Translations under genes and position numbers: made by a program | Assembly (NCBI GenBank): GCA_021828925.1 | Contig: JAJZCT010000250.1 | Span: 1 to 5,761, forward strand | DNA from: Planctomycetota bacterium | GTDB taxonomy: Bacteria > Planctomycetota > Phycisphaerae > WQYP01 | Direction: 5' to 3' | Length of the DNA: 5,761 nucleotides | Notes under the pieces: model-generated | What the model saw: the letters and a program-made list of their open reading frames with translations, nothing else | Told to the model about the DNA's origin: nothing | Database searches by the model: none | Shown here: in pieces, positions 5,212-5,761 of the stretch | How positions within the stretch are numbered: position 1 is the first letter of the stretch | Layout: each line of letters opens with the position of its first letter

Positions 5212-5761
5212 TTATTCATGCCGGTATACATCCCATTTCATATAATTACTTAAGGCATCTTCAATGCCCGCTGCAACCACCGCTTTGGTGGCCGCAACAT
5301 GGTGTTCGTAACCTTCACGGCAAATAAATTGCAGCAGCGCCTGCAGGCGGTGAACCTTAAATACTCCGTACCCGCCGAACGTGTCCAGTTTTTCACCGGT
5401 AAATTCGCCTTCACCCACATAGGCTCTAATCAGGCCGTTGTTGTCATCGGTTGAAACGCGGCAATACGTAAATGGGCCGGCGGCAATGTTGCCAACTATT
5501 GTCCCGTAGGTATTGTCCCGCCCCACCGTACCGGCGATAATTTCCTGATAATCCATTTTCTGGCTTTCAAAGAAATCCTTCGGCAGATTGGAGCAGTGAA
5601 ACACCACGCCCTTATCCGGGTCGGTTCCGTAATTGTTATTCCAATCCAAAAGGGCAGCGGGTTTACCCGACGCTGCCTGCAAAATATACATGCCCACCAC
5701 GCCGGTGATGTCGGTTTCACAGGCGCTGGGCATGAGTCCGTTGGACATCATGCTCATGAGC
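5212..5761 (-). CDS. Sugar isomerase of the L-fucose isomerase-like family, C-terminal part (probable L-arabinose isomerase)
   Basis: The last 182 or so residues of a larger enzyme whose start is beyond the right edge; the frame is open to the window end and stops at TAA (5212-5214). Given araB and araD downstream, the inferred reaction is L-arabinose to L-ribulose. The sequence does not look like E. coli AraA. It resembles the FucI/COG2407 group, with SACETDITGVVG and LLDWNNNYG. Counting from the methionine at 5757, the acids E14 and D38 are 24 residues apart, the same spacing as the E. coli FucI metal ligands E337 and D361. The histidines H152-H153 in GYEHHVA may supply the third ligand (H528 in FucI). 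CRVSTDDNNGLIRAYVGEGEF is a typical C-terminal-domain segment of this group. The alternative is a fucose or D-arabinose isomerase; the ribulokinase and AraD make arabinose more likely. Family call firm, substrate inferred. Confidence 0.85.
   Translation of the reverse strand, partial: LMSMMSNGLMPSACETDITGVVGMYILQAASGKPAALLDWNNNYGTDPDKGVVFHCSNLPKDFFESQKMDYQEIIAGTVGRDNTYGTIVGNIAAGPFTYCRVSTDDNNGLIRAYVGEGEFTGEKLDTFGGYGVFKVHRLQALLQFICREGYEHHVAATKAVVAAGIEDALSNYMKWDVYRHE

Noticed and set aside
1..5761. Search for an undescribed system, defence island, mobile element, CRISPR array, tRNA or rRNA
   Set aside because: All substantial coding regions fall into known families except the 47-residue fragment at the left edge. 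There are no regularly spaced repeats, transposase or integrase motifs, or recognisable RNA genes.

Overview
This is an ordinary-looking bacterial chromosomal window of roughly 50-55% GC (estimated by eye). Genes are compact, and both strands carry coding sequence that converges near position 2720. The lineage cannot be fixed from the sequence alone. The zinc-ribbon/RNase HI gene pair and an arabinose operon built around a fucose-isomerase-type enzyme suggest a free-living saccharolytic bacterium. A planctomycete-like or related environmental lineage is a guess. I see no mobile element, CRISPR array, tRNA, rRNA or phage gene.

Plus strand, left to right. The 3' end of an unrecognised gene (1-144) is followed by a leader of about 105 nt holding two small dyads. 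Then come a [2Fe-2S] ferredoxin (250-624), a coiled-coil protein with a C-terminal C4 zinc ribbon (675-1430), a type 1 ribonuclease H of the short class (1525-2007), and a membrane-anchored thioredoxin-like protein with a CPPC active site (2196-2711). A terminator-like hairpin with a T5 tail lies just in front of the RNase H start. A perfect TATAAT box lies just in front of the thioredoxin gene. The four genes are therefore probably not one simple transcription unit.

Minus strand, right to left. An L-arabinose catabolic operon enters from the right edge: the C-terminal part of a FucI-type sugar isomerase (5212-5761), L-ribulokinase AraB (3441-5129) and L-ribulose-5-phosphate 4-epimerase AraD (2734-3438). 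The inferred route is L-arabinose to L-ribulose, to L-ribulose 5-phosphate, to D-xylulose 5-phosphate, which enters the pentose phosphate pathway. araB and araD are 2 nt apart, and the araD ribosome binding site lies inside the end of araB, so the two are probably translationally coupled. The operon promoter and any sugar-responsive regulator lie outside the window.

I found no convincing undescribed system. The best items for a second look are the non-canonical isomerase in the arabinose operon, the conserved zinc-ribbon/RNase HI neighbourhood, the terminator-like element in the RNase H leader, and a 10-bp direct repeat flanking the thioredoxin promoter.
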